64,000 bases of DNA from Molanna angustata (taxonomy: Eukaryota; Arthropoda; Insecta; Trichoptera; Molannidae). Location of the stretch: NCBI GenBank assembly GCA_963576475.1, contig OY754975.1, positions 23,608,455 through 23,672,454 of the forward strand, read 5' to 3'. This document shows positions 31,745-42,687 of the stretch, piece by piece. Under the pieces are notes generated by a model that made no database searches, was not told the origin of the DNA, and saw only the letters and a list, made by a program, of their open reading frames with translations. A program made the translations under genes and the position numbers. Position 1 is the first letter of the stretch. Every line of letters begins with the position of its first letter.

Positions 31745-31988
31745 TGCAACGAGACGTTTAATTTCTTATACACATCACAGTGGGCAAGTCACGTGACAAT
31801 ACAGGAAGAACGAGACCTTTGGATGACAAAAGAAGAGTAGGTCGACACCAGAAAAGAAGGGCTGGTGATATAGTTGCAGTCGCGGGATAAAAGTGGTCCA
31901 GAGACGCCCAAGATAGAGATAGGTGGAAAATATTGAGAGAAGCAGTGGAGATGGTTGAGAAGAAGAAAAAAAAGAAGATTTTTTTTTT
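31745..31988 (+). mobile_element. RTE-like LINE ORF2 C-terminal end
   Basis: Plus frames give R-V-G-R-H-Q-K-R-R-A-G-D-I and K-W-S-R-D-A-Q-D-R-D-R-W-K-I-L-R-E-A. This matches the G-R-P-x-x-R-W-x-x-D-I ... A-x-D-R-x-x-W-x-x-L-x-E-A ending of RTE-type ORF2. It closes with AGAAGAAGAAAAAAAAGAAG. In-frame stops are present. Confidence 0.65.
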
Positions 31989-32589
31989 AATTTTATTAAA
32001 AGGGTTCATCGACAAGACATCCAGCTTACAATTTTCATAAAAAGAAGATAATATTGGTTATTATTATGATTGCTGGACGTTCAATTATGGATGCACACAA
32101 AATTACATGAGCTCTTATTCAATCACACACGTAAGTTACACAAGTATGAGTTACGTAAATTATATAAAATTCGGTTACATAAGTTAAGTAAAAAAAGAAG
32201 ACAAAAAATATTAACATAATATTAGAAATTTAAGAAAAGAAAAAAATAAGTTATAGAAGTTACATAAGTAGAAGTAAAAAATATGTACATAAGAAGATAA
32301 AAAAAGTTAGAGAAAAGACAATTTCAAACAGATAGCAATCAAAAAGCGTATATAAATATCACTGACTTTCTTAAAACAACACGCGCGAGTTAACTTTTTT
32401 CTAAAAAACAGAGAGCGAATCCGCAAACACGTCAAGATCAGGACACTCCCTTGTCATATCGTTATATCTACTGTCTACACATTCTTGGTATGGGACTGTA
32501 ATACATGAAGAAGATTCACCGTTGTTTACTAGTAAAGAGCGAAGATTTTTGCATGATCTCCAAATATAGGACATTCGTCTTCTCCAATA
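31989..32589. other. AT-rich DNA with degenerate AAGTTACATAAGT motif
   Basis: Between about 32120 and 32300 a motif like GTTACATAAGTTA recurs at irregular spacing. No coding signal. Confidence 0.35.
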
Positions 32590-32690
32590 TTGCATTAGCT
32601 CACCCCTCATCAAATGGAAACGCATGTTAGAAAGAGATGGTTAGGTCACATGGTAAGAATGAGCGATTGACTGCTGACGCCAAAATATAA
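32590..32690 (+). mobile_element. LINE scrap (R-K-R-W-L-G-H motif)
   Basis: One plus frame reads H-V-R-K-R-W-L-G-H-M-V-R-M-S-D, the conserved L-x-W-x-G-H-x-x-R-M block of LINE C-termini. Flanks are not recognisable. Confidence 0.45.
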
Positions 32691-32880
32691 ACCAATAAAC
32701 ATTTGAAGATCAGAGCAGGGGTCGTCAAAAAATCGTCGTCTTAAATGAGAGCTTAAGTTATAGACACGTATGAAATGAACCAATGGATGCCAAAACAAAA
32801 ATAAAATGCCTTTTGTATATCTGTATACCCTACCAATATTGAGTGACTGTATCCTATGTATGATTAAACGTACTTAATCG

Positions 32881-33713
32881 GCGGTACTAATAACGAAAAA
32901 GTAGCGAGGTTGAACCTTGGAATAGAGTGACTAAAACCTAACGGCCAAAAATCTTACTAATAACCGAGTTTTTTAACTTCTATTTTATTCCATGGTTTAT
33001 ATCACCATGGTAACGCTAACCATCCGGTCCCCTAGTTTAGTGGTGGAATAGCAATAGTGAATTCGTGAGCTGTCAAAAGTCAAATAGACCGCGCGTATTG
33101 TATTTTGTCATTTTTAAAGAAATACTTTTTTTTATTATGGACAATAATCTGTTTGATTATAAAATCGGCGATTTTGAAAGATCGTTTCAAGAAATTGAGC
33201 AGGTGGAAACAGTTTTTCGAAGACGCAAAATTTATACGGTGCGTTGTAATCCGTTTGTTGATTACGACGACATTAATTTTAGAAGTACAGATTTTCAAAG
33301 GCAGGAGTTAGACATCTCGTAGATTTATTTGGAAGAAAGCTAATAAATGAAGATATGTCCAGAAATGGAGGACAAATATCACCGATACGTAAACAGTAAA
33401 CCATCAAAACCATGCAGTAAACAAACAATGACAAACATAGAAATACGATTCTCGATAAATGTCATAGATGACGGCTAATAAAGTCATAGAGAATGAACAA
33501 AAAAAGCATAAAGTAAAGAAAAATACCGAAATTCCCGTTAAATGGCTGCGTTTACTCAACATTCATTCCATATTCCATGGTTTACTTAGTCCTTGTACAT
33601 TTTTACATTATTAGTCAGAACCCACTAAACCACGAATTAGTACCTAATACGTGGTTTACTTAGTGCGAGGTTTAGTTGACTAAAACGAGTTTTGACGAAA
33701 ATGTTAGTACCAC
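32881..33713 (+). mobile_element. PIF/Harbinger-like element remnant
   Basis: Short inverted ends: GCGGTACTAATAACG at the left and GTGGTACTAACATTTTCG as the complement of the right end. A transposase N-terminal remnant lies inside (33140-33400). The element is far too short for an autonomous copy. The expected 3-bp TWA target duplication is not clear, so boundaries are approximate. Confidence 0.5.
33140..33405 (+). pseudogene. HARBI1-like transposase N-terminal remnant
   Basis: The frame from about 33137 gives C-N-P-F-V-D-Y-D-D-I-N-F-R. After a single frameshift near 33290 it continues R-F-S-K-A-G-V-R-H-L-V-D-L-F-G-R-K-L. This is the known N-terminal region of Harbinger transposases (N-P-F-x-x-Y-x-D-x-x-F-x-x-R-F-x-x-S-K-x-x-V-x-x-L). 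The following R-N-G-G-Q-I-S-P also fits, but the catalytic domain is missing and stops follow. In this host it can only be a fossil. Confidence 0.65.
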
Positions 33714-34322
33714 TGAATGTGTTTTTAGCTCGAAAAAAAATCTATAAATTATAATAAGCGTTTTGTACTCATACGTTTCATTTTATCTAAGTGGATTTTT
33801 TATTAGTAGGTAGTCCAAATTATTATAACAGTGTCAAGTTTACGTGATGGGCCATTTGCCAGAAATTTGTTAAATATATTAAGTTTTTTTATTATTGCTG
33901 GTAAATTCATATGCTGTGTAAAATTGTGTTATTGGCTCAAATGGACAGTTTTATGAGTCGTGTTGTACACGAAATATTTGCATTTTATTTAGCGAAACGA
34001 ATTAAGTACCTGTAAAAATACTGATAGCTCACATACTATGCATTCACACTGTGAAAAACAGTTTTATTGTGAATTTCTTTTATGTAGATAAATAATACGT
34101 AAATTCTTCTAGGAATTCATTTGTGACATTTTTAGCATTTGATAATATTAGTAACAATTTATTTATATTTTTGCCTCTGAAGAAACTCGCTCTGTCTTCG
34201 CTTCGCAAATTAAATTATAATGTGGCAGACGCTAGCATTCGAAGCATTTTGTTGATTTATTTTTAAATAACGTAGGTATATATTACTGAAACAAGTACAA
34301 ATACATTTAAGAAACATTCCCT
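33714..34322. other. AT-rich DNA without recognisable gene
   Basis: No feature is supported. Confidence 0.4.
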
Positions 34323-34992
34323 AAATTGCTAGTGAATAAAATCGGTTGAGGTGAAATTGGAACCCGATTCTTCGGGATTGCCAATTCAGCGTGCTAGCCG
34401 CTCTGCCACGTGTTGTTTGAAGATGTTAATGTGATTTTGGGAGTATGTTCCTAAATTTACAGTATGTCATTTTTAAACCATAAAGTTTTATAATAAGTCA
34501 CACCGTCGTCATGGAATGCATCTTTTAAAGAATGGACATTTTGTTTAAGTATTTGATTCAATACGTCACGCAGGGCCGTCGATGTATAGAGAATTTGATT
34601 TTTTTAAATTTCTTAGCAAAAGGGATCTCAAATATTGCGTATTAATATTTAGACTGTAACTGCTTTTTTTATTTTCAGATTAAATAGGAATTTTGGCCCT
34701 CAACTGATACTTGAGGCTTGTAGGATGTTTTTTTGGAAAAAAAAAATTGTTATGGATGTTTGAAATTTCTTGATTTTTTCAAACTATATAATAAACATTT
34801 TATTGCGGGTGGAGAATTTAATTATTAACAACCTACATCCGATCGAATTAACGAATTACGAATAGACTAAAAATGAAATATTTATTACAACTACTTTCTA
34901 AGTACGACATTCTGAGTATTTCAACGACCATAAATAGTTATATTAATATTTGTGAACATGAACTAGTATAGAATATATTTTTATTGATTTTA
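34323..34992 (-). repeat. tRNA-containing interspersed repeat, copy 2 (no insertion)
   Basis: Reverse complement of 4628-5600. It contains GATTGCCAATTCAGCGTGC (tRNA-like end, 34350-34412), GGCCCTCAACTGATACTTGA, AACATCCTACAAG (as complement) and CGGGTGGAGAATTTAATTA. At about 34765 the sequence AAACATCC, as complement, follows directly on GAAATTTC, so this is the empty-site counterpart of the 391-bp insertion in copy 1. Confidence 0.7.
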
Positions 34993-35120
34993 AGTTCGAT
35001 TCCCGGTGGAGACACAGTTTTTGATTGTGTTTTCAGTCTGGATCTGTGAGACGATTAATATCGTAAGTCTCCAGAATGTGGCAAATTGTTATTGGGTGCG
35101 TGTTAAATTGTTATTGGGTG
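34993..35120 (+). repeat. SINE1 copy, head truncated
   Basis: GTTCGATTCCCGGTGGAGAC (B box and start of body), CAGTCTGGATCTG, CTCCAGAATGTGGCAA and TTGTTATTGGGTGC match SINE1. TTGTTATTGGGTGC is present twice (35086 and 35107). It abuts a LINE-N1 copy in opposite orientation. Confidence 0.65.
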
Positions 35121-36935
35121 CATCGTTCATTCTTTCTATATGTCCAAACCACCTTAAAGCATTCACTTTCATTTTACATATAATATCCTTCTTTAACTTG
35201 CATTCTCTCCTTATGTCCTCATTTTTTATTCTATCATATATCGTTCTATTACATACTCTTCTTAGTGATCTCATTTCTACAGCATTTATTCTACTTTCAT
35301 GTGTTCTTTGCCAGGTCCATGTTTCACTAGCATACGTCAAAGTAGGCACCACAATTGCATTGTGTACTGCAATTTTGGCTTCCTTTGAGATGCTTGGGTC
35401 GGACATTACTGGTCGAAGTGCTCCGTTTATTCTATTCCCTGCCATAACTCTTCTTTCAATATCTTTATCGGGTCTTCCATTCCGTTCAAACATACTCCCC
35501 AAATATAAATATTCCTCAACTTGTTCTAGCCATTCGTTCTCTACTTTTATCATACATGCAGTTATACTTTCAGTCTTTTCAAATACCAATATCTTAGATT
35601 TACTAACATTCATTCTCAGTCCATTTTGCAGGCATCCTTCATACACTTTATTCACTAAATACTGCAGCTCATCCGCACATTCAGCAATCACCACTTTGTC
35701 ATCTGCATACATCAAATCACGTACGTTTACAGTACTTAGTTTCAGACCTTTATTTTCATTCTTCAATGTCCTAACGCAGTGATCAATATACAGATTGAAC
35801 AGCCATGGAGATAATACGCAGCCTTGCTTCACCCCTTTATTAATAGGGAACCATGTTGTCAACGCATCGTTGACACGGACACAGGCTCCACTATTTTCAT
35901 ACAGAGACGCAACGGCACGTATTAGTTTGCTCTTCACTCCATATATTGATAGGATATCCCACAATTTTTCTCTATCCACTTTATCATATGCGTTCTCTAG
36001 GTCTATGAACGCACAGAAAAGTTTCTGGTTTTTATGCAGAACCTTTTCTGTAGCCATACGTAAAGAGAAAATTTGATCGATACATCCTCTGCCTCCTAAA
36101 AAGGCACCTTGCGCATACCCATATCTTGCATTCCGTAATCTTGGGTATTCTCTTATCAATAATTCTTGCATACATCTTGCCAACCGAACTTAACAAGCTG
36201 ATAGCTCTATAGTTTTTGCAGTCGAGTTTTGATCCCTTCCCTTTGAAAAGAGGAACTACAACTGCATTTCTCCAATCCGACGGAGTGTACCCAGCTTCCC
36301 AACATTTATTGAAAAGCGATAGACACCACTCCGTAGATATTTTACCGCCATACTTGATAAATTCGGCTGCCACACAGTCCACACCAGCGGCTTTACCCGT
36401 TTTCGCGTGATTAACCGCTTCTTTTACCTCTTCTTCCGTTATTTCATCTCTCTCATTCTCATCAATAATCCATGTCCTCTGTCTTACTGTGTCACCTTGT
36501 GCGCTTTCATACAATTCTTTGAAATATTCACGCCACCTCTCTTTCACACTTTCGTTATCTATCAGCATATTTCCATCTTTATCATTTATACACTTTGAAC
36601 CTTTTACTTCCCCTTGCTTTCGTTTAGCTATGCCTTTCCAGAACATTTTCATGTTACCCGTAAAGTCTTTCACTATTTTCTGACTTTCTTTTTCTTTTAT
36701 ACAATCTTTTTCATTTCTCACTGTAGCTTTTACTCTCCTCTTGCATCCTATGTACTCTTCTTTTGCTCTATTTTCTTTGTCAGTACCTTGTACCTTTTAC
36801 AGATATCCAAAACTTCCATGCTTCCTTTTTCGCATCAACTGCATTTTTTACCGATTCATTCCACCAAGCATCACCTTTTTGCATTCCTCTTTTACTTTCA
36901 CCGCACGCATTCCTAGTACGCACGCCTAGTAAGGC
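35121..36935 (-). pseudogene. LINE-N1 reverse transcriptase (ORF2), one frameshift
   Basis: This is the longest coding remnant. The upstream frame (36721-36032) carries a K-T-G-K-A-A-G-V-D motif (residues about 108-116) and V-V-P-L-F-K-G-K-G ... N-Y-R-A-I-S-L-L (154-177), reverse transcriptase blocks 1-2. After a frameshift around 36140-36160, the second frame (36183-35092, 364 codons) has F-I-D-L-E-N-A-Y-D (block A, Asp61), G-V-K-Q-G-C-V-L-S-P (block B), Y-A-D-D at 159-162 (catalytic), L-R-M-N-V-S-K-S-K and Y-L-Y-L-G-S. The C-terminal L-R-W-F-G-H-I-E-R-M block is also present. The 5' endonuclease region and the 3' tail are missing. The layout fits RTE-like insect LINEs; the exact clade is uncertain. 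The catalytic residues survive although the gene is broken. Confidence 0.88.
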
Positions 36936-38389
36936 AATATATCCAAGTACCTTATATTCAAAATATATTTTATTTGTATTGTATTTTGTATCAATATTGT
37001 TATGTTATTATTTTTTATTTGGAAATAAAATAAAAGAAAAAAAGCAACTCTAAAGAACCCTTTCATAAGTGGATTCGATAAAAAATGTACCGCTCAACCA
37101 TAGAATAATAATAAAACTATAGAATATTCATTCCCATACAATACCTCGCTGAAAAAGTGAAGCCGTTTTATTGGCCGGCTCGTGTCAATATATGTATGAC
37201 TCTGCTGGTAGACATTGTTCGTATAGTACTAGTCGTTATGACTGCGTAAATAATTTTGCAAGCAGTTAAAAAAATCCCTTTTAAAAAATTTGGAGAACGT
37301 ATCACGCAGACGGCCAAATGATTACTGAATGCTCGTAGCAAAATGTTGACCAAATTAGTCAACATAAAGCAGTTGCGTTTACTGCAGGCTGAAGAGTTTT
37401 CTATAATATTATTCTTCTATGGGCTCAACCTATACTCAGTACATGTCATGTCATTTCAGAGAAACTGTATATGACACTCACTAATAGATAAGTACCTATT
37501 TGTCTTGTTAACAATTACATATTTTTCCTTTCTTTCTGGCGAGTATTTTGTATTGCCAGTAATGTAACACAATAGTAGTGATGATAATGAGGAACGCACA
37601 AAAGGTTTTCTATGAAATATTTCTCTTTGTTCCCCAATATCGTATTTAGGACGACAATACAGACGGAGAGAGATAGAGGACGAAGAACGATTGATAAACA
37701 AAGAAAAAATTCTCCATTGTCTGGTGAGGAACATGTACATTCAATTCATTTCCTCGTCGCTATTAGGGAACTCATCCCCTGGCTGAAACCACCTGCTTCT
37801 TTGCGAATCCTTCGAGGTATCCCGTCATAAAGAACCACTAGTGTTTTCTCACGAATTTCAAGATAAACAATATCGTACTTTCTGTTGAAATTATACCTCG
37901 CTCGTATTGTTGGTCTGGTCTGATCTTTACGTTTTCTTCTTTAAAATATGCATGACTCGTAGAATAGTATTTTCGATCTCCAAAATCACAAAATACCCCT
38001 TAAATTTCAGACTCAAATACATGTGTAATAACTTTCGCTCGTTTGGTTATTTGAGTATTATTATTTAGATTTTAATCTGAAAAAAAATTAAAATGATGGT
38101 CTAAAAACTTAGGATTTTTCGATTATAAATAATAGTGCGCTAGACTATAAAGCGAGTGGACGTGTTTGATCCTCTGTCAAGGATTATTATTGACTCATTA
38201 ATTTTATCAAATAAAACTGTATTTTTCATGATTATTTCATTATTTTATAAATTTACACCGGATAATTTGTGACTTATTGATCTATTCTAAAATAATTATT
38301 AAATTAATGTATGTATCGAGTTCCAGATTTGCGAACAAGATGTGCTAAAAATTATCAAATCGTTATACATTATTGAATGTAGATAATTA
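36936..38389. other. AT-rich DNA without recognisable gene
   Basis: Several frames of 60-95 codons exist on both strands but none has a family signature. No repeat shared with other parts of the window was seen. Confidence 0.4.
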
Positions 38390-39397
38390 GTAGTTGCATG
38401 TTCCACATGACATACAACTGTCAATGGCGATAGTTTGTAAAATTGAAGAATATAATATTCTATACCAAACAATAAACATTCCAATCCAAATTATTCAATA
38501 TTTCAAGATAATATTTTGCTTTATATACAAAAGTTTTTTTAAATTATGCCAAAATAGGAAAGTATGGAGGTCAGTAAATTTTTCTAACCTAAAGTACATT
38601 TACATTTTAGGTAGTTACATTTTAAAATCAGTACATTATTTCCATTTTTCCATATTAACCTTTTCCTAAGCTAAATATGAAAACAGCTCGAACGTTTGCA
38701 TGTATGTTTGGAGATTAAGTATCAAAATATTGATAGTCCACGTAGATATTGATTCCCGTAGTATGAAACGAAATCTAACAAAATTAATTTTAAAAAAATG
38801 TTAAAAAGTTTGATATGCACTGCTTAAAAGTGACAGTTTTTTTTGTAGAAAATCAAATAACCTATAGTTAAATAATTGTGGTGCTTGGCTTTTTTTTGAA
38901 AATTAACGCAGTAAAATTTGTCACGGAAAAAAAAATTCTAAATTAAAAAAAATGACAGATCCTGGACCTTTTCATAAGAATAAATTTGAGATTTTGTATT
39001 TGCCTATAATTATTAAAATTTTCAGCACTCAAGGTTTTATGTTATTTAAGATATATAGAAAAATAAAAAAAATTCAAATGAGTGGAACAAAATTCAAAAT
39101 TAGGATATAGTAGCTTTGTAGGCCTTAACTTTTATATTCATTCTGAAATTTTGAGCTTCGTGAATCAAGCGGATCAAATAATGTTATAATGGGGACATAA
39201 TACAGACACACTAAATGTTCTACTTCGAATTCAGAGTTAATACATATATTTGAGCCTCTAAGTTGATGTTTTTGACTTTAAAGTTGAAAAACCATGTAAA
39301 ATGTGGACCTGGCCACACAAAATCTCGTGGATCATGGCTTGAAACTTTATCGATATGTCAAAAGGAATAAATTCTCTTGAACAAGCCGACATTTGGA
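38390..39397 (-). mobile_element. HEL1 copy H, ancient
   Basis: The left end TAGTTGCATGTTCCACATGAC is the decayed 3' hairpin, followed by ACAACTGTCAATGGCGATAG. The right end ATTCTCTTGAACAAGCCGAC is the 5' palindrome. The CA tract has collapsed to ATACAGACACACTA. Substitutions and small indels throughout show it is much older than copies A-G. Confidence 0.8.
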
Positions 39398-39964
39398 TAG
39401 TCAAATAAATTATATCAAATTATTTTTCTATAAAATATCATAAAAAGTACAACTATCATATATAAAATATCATTTAGTGTCACAATATGAAATAATTGTA
39501 GGTACATTAAATTGTTCTCATATACATCATGTACCTCCGAAAAATCTCATCTGTACTGTAGATGTTTCGAGTATATAACCAGATTTATTAAAATATTCAT
39601 GAAAAATCATCTTGTGATGTATTCTATAGGAAGGCAGCACCGCGATATAAACTTTTCTAGCAAAAATAAAATAAAATGGAGATGTTTTCAAATGCAGTGG
39701 ATTTCACAAAACTTGTTGAACTAGCCTCATCATATATTAAACTGTGCATATAATATACTACGTTTGTGCACGTTGCACACAGAAAACACAACTCAGAAAT
39801 GGATACTTCGAAAATATTTGCACTTTTATGTTTAAGTTTCAGCTGCTGTTTGTAATTTTAAAATATTCACCAACTCAAAATTAACACAGAATGTCATTTA
39901 TATTTTAACATTAAAATAAGAGGTATTGCTTTATTTAAACAAATCTGTTTTGAAGCAATTAACT
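39398..39964. other. AT-rich DNA without recognisable gene
   Basis: No feature is supported. Confidence 0.35.
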
Positions 39965-40500
39965 ATGTATGTAAATTTATTTATTTATTTATTTATTTAA
40001 TATATATGCCCTTAATAGGGCATTTACAAAAAAACACAGGATAAATGGAACAATGTAGGCATAACAAAATAACAATAAGTGTAAATACATCGATTATATA
40101 GGTACATAATAAAAAAACGTAAGTAGTTAAAGGAAGAACAATATAAAACAACAAAATACAACATAATAAAAGAAAATAGAGGTAAATGATAAAAAAAACT
40201 CGACATAAAAGAAAAAAAAAATAAACAGTATTACATATTCAATTTAAACAACAAAAATAAACAAAGCAAAGTAAAAATCAAAAATTATAATATGCGTTAA
40301 GCATCCTTTTGAAACCATCTATAGTGTGTACATTAAATATATCAACAGCACTATATTGGACATAAATCGGTGAACTAATATAGGTATCAAATTCTTTGAA
40401 ATGAAAAATAATATGATCATAAACCATTGCAGGTGAAAGGTATGGGAAATACGCTTGAAGTTTAATTCAAAAACAAAATTATAAATATACAAAACATCTA
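39965..40500 (-). mobile_element. Putative LINE 3' end with (AAAT)n tail
   Basis: On the minus strand a frame ends V-H-T-I-D-G-F-K-R-M-L-N-A-Y-Y then stop (about 40285), like LINE C-termini (F-K-R-x-L). The 3' region ends in AAATAAATAAATAAAT at 39998-39968. A similar tail occurs at 60709-60745. Clade unknown. Confidence 0.45.
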
Positions 40501-40641
40501 CGTAAGAGTTAATTTTATACATATAGTTTTTTGGTAGCAATGAGATTTGGAAATGGATAAACCAATGAACACGTAAAGGAATATAAAAAAAAGATTAATT
40601 AAGTCAAGCCTGATTTGATTGAAATGTAAAATTGAATACTA

Positions 40642-40822
40642 GGGGGCAAGTCTGGTCCAACCGGCGAAATCAAAACCCTCACGATTACCCATAACATGGA
40701 TATAATTATTATATGGAGTTCTTTAATATCTTTAGATGTCATAGAACTCCACATGATAATTATATCCATGATTTGGGTAATCACGAGGATTTTGATTTCA
40801 CCGATTGGACCAGACTTGCCCC
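40642..40822. mobile_element. TA1 MITE, intact 181-bp palindrome
   Basis: TA (40640-40641 and 40823-40824) flanks arms GGGGGCAAGTCTGGTCCAAC and its near-perfect complement ATTGGACCAGACTTGCCCC. The arms extend about 85 bp to a short centre ATATCTTTAGATGTCAT. The TA duplication and palindromic form suggest a Tc1/mariner-superfamily MITE. Partial copies: 7227-7506 and 18388-19453. Confidence 0.88.
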
Positions 40823-40824
40823 TA

Positions 40825-41722
40825 TGATTTTAAAAAGCAGAAGTCAATACTGGCTTCACAAAGTGAGAGATTGGACCGGCAAAGGAACGGTGTGGCACAG
40901 GAAGAAGATACATATGACTAAAGTGCCTTGTTCACTGAAGGGATCGCCAACGAGATCGGGACTAGACTAGTCACTCCTCAAACAAGACAAGACTCCTCTT
41001 TCAAACCTTAGCTATAGCACAAGCATTATGCTTAGTTTAGGAATGTAGGAAGAGGGTTATTCACTTGTTTAACAAGGACATATTTATTGTAAAAAAATTG
41101 TTACTCGAAGTTGGCTTCTTCAGCTTCATTTGTAAATTGTACGAAATGGAATCGATTTCTATCTTATATAATATTTTGGTTGAAGGTGTTTAATGGAACG
41201 ACTTTACATCAAATATTATAAAATCAATCTTAAAATACTTAAACTATAACATTAAAAAAATATTTTTAAAAAAAAAAAAAAAATCAAGAGTATGATAAAA
41301 GGAACTCCTGTATATTATTATCAGTATCAATAGGTAAGCATCATTATCAATTATCAACATTGAAATTTGTGACGATTGACAAAAATGTTATGTGATCTAG
41401 GAGCTACGAACACATAATGTCTTTATGTCAATCTCTTATCGCCGTCAGGAACTAAAATATATAAAAAAGAAGGTCGCTGGGGGGATTTGTGAATTTAACA
41501 AGAAAATTTCCGTTTTTTTTTTGTACAAACGTAAGATGTTGCAGCAGATATTTTTTTCTCAGAATAAATAATAAACACTCTTTAAACAACAATTGTTAAG
41601 TGGGATTTGACTTGAACTGATTCGTTAATTTACGCATGTGAACAGTCAACTTAGAACAGTGAATAAAACGTACAAGTTAAACGCGTCCACGGCGGGTATT
41701 TATTGTCAAATATATTTGATGG
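40825..41722. other. AT-rich DNA without recognisable gene
   Basis: An A-run occurs at about 41265-41283. No coding or repeat signal was recognised. Confidence 0.4.
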
Positions 41723-41750
41723 TGTCCGTTCAACGCGACAAAATAAATGT

Positions 41751-42250
41751 ACGTTCATCGCGACGAAACAAATGTACGTTCATCACGACGAAACAAGTGT
41801 ACGTTCATCGCGACAAAACAAATGTACGTTCATCGCGACGAAATAAATCTACGTTCATCACGAAAAAACAAATTTACGTTCATCGCGACGAAATAAATCT
41901 ACGTTCATCACGACAAAACAAATGTACGTTCATCGCGAAGAAATAAATCTACGTTCATCGCGACAAAACAAATGTACGTTCATCGCGAAGAAATAAATCT
42001 ACGTTCATCGCGACGAAACAAATGTACGTTCATCACGACGAAACAAGTGTACGTTCATCGCGACAAAACAAATGTACGTACATCGCGACGAAATAAATGT
42101 ACGTTCATCGCGACAAAACAAATGTACGTTCATCGCGACGAAATAAATGTACGTTCATCGCGACGAAACAAATGTACGTTCATCACGACGAAGCAAGTGT
42201 ACGTTCATCGCGACAAAACAAATGTACGTTCATCGCGACGAAAGAAATTG
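41751..42250. repeat. 25-bp minisatellite, 20 units
   Basis: Twenty head-to-tail copies of a unit close to ACGTTCATCGCGACAAAACA plus AATGT fill exactly 500 bp, with a partial unit just upstream. Variable sites are at positions 10 (G/A), 14-15, 19 (C/T) and 23-24. Because 25 is not a multiple of 3, every frame repeats after 75 bp and stays open for long runs, giving apparent proteins rich in V-H-R-D and R-S-S-R-R-N-K. These are a by-product of the repeat. Confidence 0.97.
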
Positions 42251-42679
42251 TTACTGTCCACATTTTACTTGTAACCTGCCACTTGACTTAACAGTTATGT
42301 AACTGGTGTAAATCAGGCATTACGTTAAATTGGCTCATATTATATTCAAAATGTTCTATTCAAAATTCAAGCGAGTCTGAAACATGACTTGAAAAGAATC
42401 CATAAAAAAATATACATCTAACCTTATTGTGATCCAACGTAAGATTTTCCTCCTCTCCGTTTCTTCAATCTTGGCAGATTCCTGAAACAAATAATGATAT
42501 ATCGTTTGAATAAGCGAGTCATAACATACCTATTGATTTTGACTAAGAAAGCAAAATACCTTATACAATGGCCCATGTCATACACATGACCAAATCTATT
42601 TCCAAGATGAAGAATCAAATTAAATTTTTATTTTTGTCCAAAAAATGACTTTTTTTATCCGAAAACGTAACCTTCTTAA
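42251..42679. other. AT-rich DNA without recognisable gene
   Basis: No feature is supported. Confidence 0.35.
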
Positions 42680-42687
42680 GGTGTCAA

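Noticed and set aside
33065..33139. Upstream methionine as true start of the Harbinger frame
   Set aside because: Family similarity begins further in; the first residues look like random AT-rich translation, so the start is not assigned.
35006..35782. 258-codon plus-strand frame
   Set aside because: It is the antisense of the reverse transcriptase remnant; the minus-strand frames carry all conserved motifs.
36216..37053. Several 60-100-codon serine/phenylalanine-rich plus-strand frames
   Set aside because: Antisense shadows of LINE-N1 and AT-rich flank.
41751..42250. CRISPR-like array
   Set aside because: Units are directly contiguous with no unique spacers, and the DNA is eukaryotic.
41638..42274. 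Arginine/lysine-rich repeat proteins
   Set aside because: The 25-bp unit is not a multiple of three and more than one phase is open; the frames arise from the minisatellite.
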